Below are positions 6,127 to 7,713 of a DNA stretch of 7,713 nucleotides, piece by piece. The DNA is taken from contig CAKRKX010000100.1 of the NCBI GenBank assembly GCA_934358675.1, positions 1-7,713 on the forward strand. The letters run 5' to 3'. Position 1 is the first letter of the stretch, and each line of letters begins with the position of its first letter. Below the pieces are notes generated by a model. That model worked only from the letters and a program-made list of their open reading frames with translations. It was not told the DNA's origin and did not search any database. The translations under genes and the position numbers were made by a program. The stretch comes from an uncultured Agathobacter sp. GTDB taxonomy: Bacteria; Bacillota; Clostridia; Lachnospirales; Lachnospiraceae.

Positions 6127-6357
6127 TTAGTCAAGTTCTATGTCAGCCTCTAGGAACTGCTCAAACGCTCGCCTTTTCACTAATTTTTTTCGTCCAACAT
6201 AGAGTACAAAAGGGCAAGATGGTTTTCTCAGTAAATCTGCAACAGACAGAGAACAACAATTTTCTGCTCCCCACAGATTTCTGATCAGCTGGCATATTGT
6301 ACCTTTTCCATTATTTCCTTTTCTGGAATAGAAGAAGATTGCCTTATTAAAAGGCAC
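6127..6357 (-). pseudogene. Chimera: P4/D5-type primase-helicase Walker A piece fused to an excisionase tail (copy 2)
   Basis: One open frame of 76 codons made of two unrelated parts. Residues about 4-42 (NKAIFFYSRKGNNGKGT, then CQLIRNLWGAEN) match the Walker A region of phage/plasmid P4-family primase-helicases, which are normally several hundred residues. Residues about 43-76 (KPSCPFVLYVGRKKLVKR to FLEADIELD) are the C-terminal tail of a Tn916-type excisionase, paralogous to the tail at 4419-4505. The join lies near 6231 and is in frame, probably by chance after deletion. The apparent start is a GTG at 6357 without a ribosome site, next to the CbiQ-like piece, so expression is doubtful. No int follows; a terminator does. 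The reading as remnants is fairly sure. Function as a helicase is excluded because everything past Walker A is missing. Confidence 0.7.
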
Positions 6358-6463
6358 GTTCGGTCAGCATAACCTGCGTCACCATGATCCGCGGCACATG
6401 CAACAGCTGCAACGCGTAGCAGATCTGTTCCAGCGTCGTCGTCGCGATAAGCACCAACAGCTG
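6353..6463 (-). pseudogene. Internal fragment of an ECF transporter T component (CbiQ/EcfT-like)
   Basis: Thirty-seven codons directly after the stop of the surface-protein gene read QLLVLIATTTLEQICYALQL, then HVPRIMVTQVMLT. This resembles the part of CbiQ/EcfT before the coupling-helix region, where relatives have TT-(x)n-ALxxLxVPxxxVxQxLLTYRY. The conserved ending is lost (ERAF then stop), as the piece meets the primase-helicase fragment at about 6350-6357. It has no start, no membrane segments of its own and no ATPase or S-component neighbours, so it is a stray fragment of a cobalt or vitamin uptake gene. The family call is from memory and the match is short. Confidence 0.5.
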
Positions 6464-7713
6464 TTACTTCTTCTTATTTACGGTTACGGTCATTCTTATG
6501 ACCTTTGACTGACCGTTTTCCAGTCTGACAACCGCCTTGACAACTGTCTTTCCGGGCTTCAGACCCGTGATCTTGCCATTCGAGCTAACGCGCGCCACAT
6601 CCGGATTGAGGACCGAAAAAGTCACTTTATCAACATTGTACCAGTTGACCCCTTTCTCAAACCAGAAGTACGTCCCCTGCTTCTCGCGGATGGTGGCTGA
6701 TTGTTTCGTGGCTTTGATCGACCGCAGTATCTGTTTCGTGAGTGCTTCTTCCTCATCGGCTGTCACTAACTCATAGATTCCGTGACCCAGCTCATTATGA
6801 TCCAGTTCAACGCTTCCATCTGCCGCTACCCTGAAAGGCATTTTACTGACCACAAGCTTCTCACCTGTTTCGGGATCTATCTCAATGATCTTCATTTTTT
6901 TAGGTCTCACGGTTCTTTTCAGAAGCGTATTTACATTGACCGTCACTTCCCGGATGACCCAGTCGTTTTTCGTGAGCATCTTGATCGTAGTCTTTACATT
7001 TTTCGTACCTGCTGCCTTTACGATCTCTGAAAGTGCTTCCCCGGAGATCTTCACATTGCCAAAACCTCTATCAAGAATTTCTGCGGTAGCTGAAGTGATC
7101 TTGCCTTTGGCATTCTTCGATACATTTACCGTCACGTTCAGTCCAGTTGCTTCGTTTCTGATCTCGGTCTTAATCTGTACGGAACCGTCCTCTGCCCGGA
7201 CTTCTGTCGTGGTCACAATCGTACCGTCTTCTCTGGTCTCGGTCTTAATCGTAGTCTTGTCCTTGTTATCGTCCTGTGGCGGAGCCGTTTCAGATCCGCT
7301 GTCGATGGAACTGCCTGATGAACTGCTGCCGGAGCTGCTGCCACTGTCCGAGCTGCTGCCGGAACTGCTGCCATCGGAGCTGCTTCCACTGTCCGAGCTG
7401 CTGCCGGAACTGCTGCCACCGGAGCTGCTTCCACCGGAAGTGCCCCCATCCGAACTGCTGCCGCCGGATGATTCTTTCGTAAATGCCATTCCGACCATAT
7501 CACTCATGATATGACCATCTTCTATCGCAATTGCCCAGATCGTAGTCGTCTCTGTCAGCGTAATCGGTGTGTCGTACTTCTGCGATTCCTTTGTTGGCAC
7601 TGTACCATCTGTTGTGTAATAAATGATCGCACCGGTGGTCGCTGTGATCGTCACATCCGTGCGATCCGAAAACTTGTCAGCACCGGAAATCGTCGGAACG
7701 CCGCTGTCTCTCG
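6464..7713 (-). CDS. Exported/surface protein: chitobiase-C-like domain, Ser/Gly linker, C-terminal Big2-like domain (partial, 5' end off right edge)
   Basis: The last 415 residues of a larger protein are visible; the frame is open through the right edge, so the true start and any signal peptide are outside. Visible residues about 1-79 (TDVTITATTGAIIYYTTDGT) match the chitobiase/beta-hexosaminidase C-terminal-like domain common in Clostridia surface proteins. Residues about 81-139 are a Ser/Gly linker with regular Asp. Next comes a Lys/Thr-rich beta region (KTETREDGTIV, then EVRAEDGSVQIKTEI) and a mixed region to about 330. The end (about 335-415; FSVLNPDVARVSSNGKITGL) is Big2-like, finishing VTVNKKK. 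No LPXTG or membrane anchor is present, so attachment, if any, is by another part. A GTG at 7654 is not its start. Right after the stop lies a CbiQ-like fragment rather than a terminator, suggesting that the normal 3' flank was lost. Confidence 0.85.
   Translation of the reverse strand, partial: RDSGVPTISGADKFSDRTDVTITATTGAIIYYTTDGTVPTKESQKYDTPITLTETTTIWAIAIEDGHIMSDMVGMAFTKESSGGSSSDGGTSGGSSSGGSSSGSSSDSGSSSDGSSSGSSSDSGSSSGSSSSGSSIDSGSETAPPQDDNKDKTTIKTETREDGTIVTTTEVRAEDGSVQIKTEIRNEATGLNVTVNVSKNAKGKITSATAEILDRGFGNVKISGEALSEIVKAAGTKNVKTTIKMLTKNDWVIREVTVNVNTLLKRTVRPKKMKIIEIDPETGEKLVVSKMPFRVAADGSVELDHNELGHGIYELVTADEEEALTKQILRSIKATKQSATIREKQGTYFWFEKGVNWYNVDKVTFSVLNPDVARVSSNGKITGLKPGKTVVKAVVRLENGQSKVIRMTVTVNKKK
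7341..7418. repeat. 45-bp tandem repeat within the Ser/Gly linker
   Basis: A 33-bp stretch at 7341-7373 recurs exactly at 7386-7418, a 45-bp (15-codon) period. Shorter, degenerate copies of the CTGCTGCC(G/A) core continue to about 7450 and back to about 7310. The unit keeps the reading frame, so slippage would change linker length without breaking the protein. Confidence 0.8.

Noticed and set aside
7310..7470. CRISPR-like array
   Set aside because: The repeats are coding, in frame, contiguous and without unique spacers.
7213..7503. 96-codon Ala/Val-rich minus-strand ORF
   Set aside because: Alternative frame of the same Ser/Gly repeat.
6885..7514. 209-codon plus-strand ORF rich in Leu-Pro-Glu repeats
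   Set aside because: It is the reverse reading of the Ser/Gly linker repeat; Leu-Leu-Pro runs are what that repeat gives on the other strand.
1..7713. tRNA, rRNA or riboswitch
   Set aside because: No cloverleaf, rRNA stretch or known aptamer pattern was recognised by eye; a covariance-model scan would be needed to exclude small RNAs.

Overview
This window looks like chromosome of a gut Clostridia, most likely a Lachnospiraceae member (Bacillota). The evidence is the near-consensus AGGAGG ribosome binding sites, the DUF4867-like protein, Tn916-type int/xis fragments, and exported proteins with bacterial Ig-like (Big2) domains and a Ser/Gly linker. Almost every intact gene reads on the minus strand, so the window is best read right to left. 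The species cannot be told from the sequence.

Right edge (6464-7713): the 3' part of a large exported or surface protein. It has a chitobiase-C-terminal-like domain, a Ser/Gly linker built on a 45-bp tandem repeat, and a C-terminal Big2-like domain.

Middle (about 4081-6463): a graveyard of accessory DNA around one intact gene. In order of minus-strand reading it holds an internal piece of an ECF transporter T subunit (CbiQ-like), a piece of a phage/plasmid P4-D5-type primase-helicase Walker A region fused in frame to the tail of an excisionase, a tiny frameshifted plus-strand ORF, an intact exported Ig-like protein with its own promoter and terminator, a frameshifted AT-rich plus-strand gene fragment, a second excisionase tail, and the first 50 codons of a tyrosine integrase. 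The two excisionase tails are paralogous and imply at least two decayed integrative elements. Paired 8-bp direct repeats lie between the integrase remnant and ychF and may be integrase arm sites at the old element end.

Left half (1-4051): core and metabolic genes. ychF (universal GTPase-fold ATPase) is followed by a terminator-like hairpin, then an AraC-family regulator, then a two-gene unit made of a DUF4867-like cupin-like protein and an L-fucose/L-arabinose isomerase family protein that runs off the left edge. The natural reading is a sugar-responsive AraC regulator controlling an adjacent sugar isomerase and an uncharacterised helper. The substrate is unknown. This module is the best candidate for undescribed biology in the window. 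The rest of the novelty is in how the mobile-element debris was assembled.
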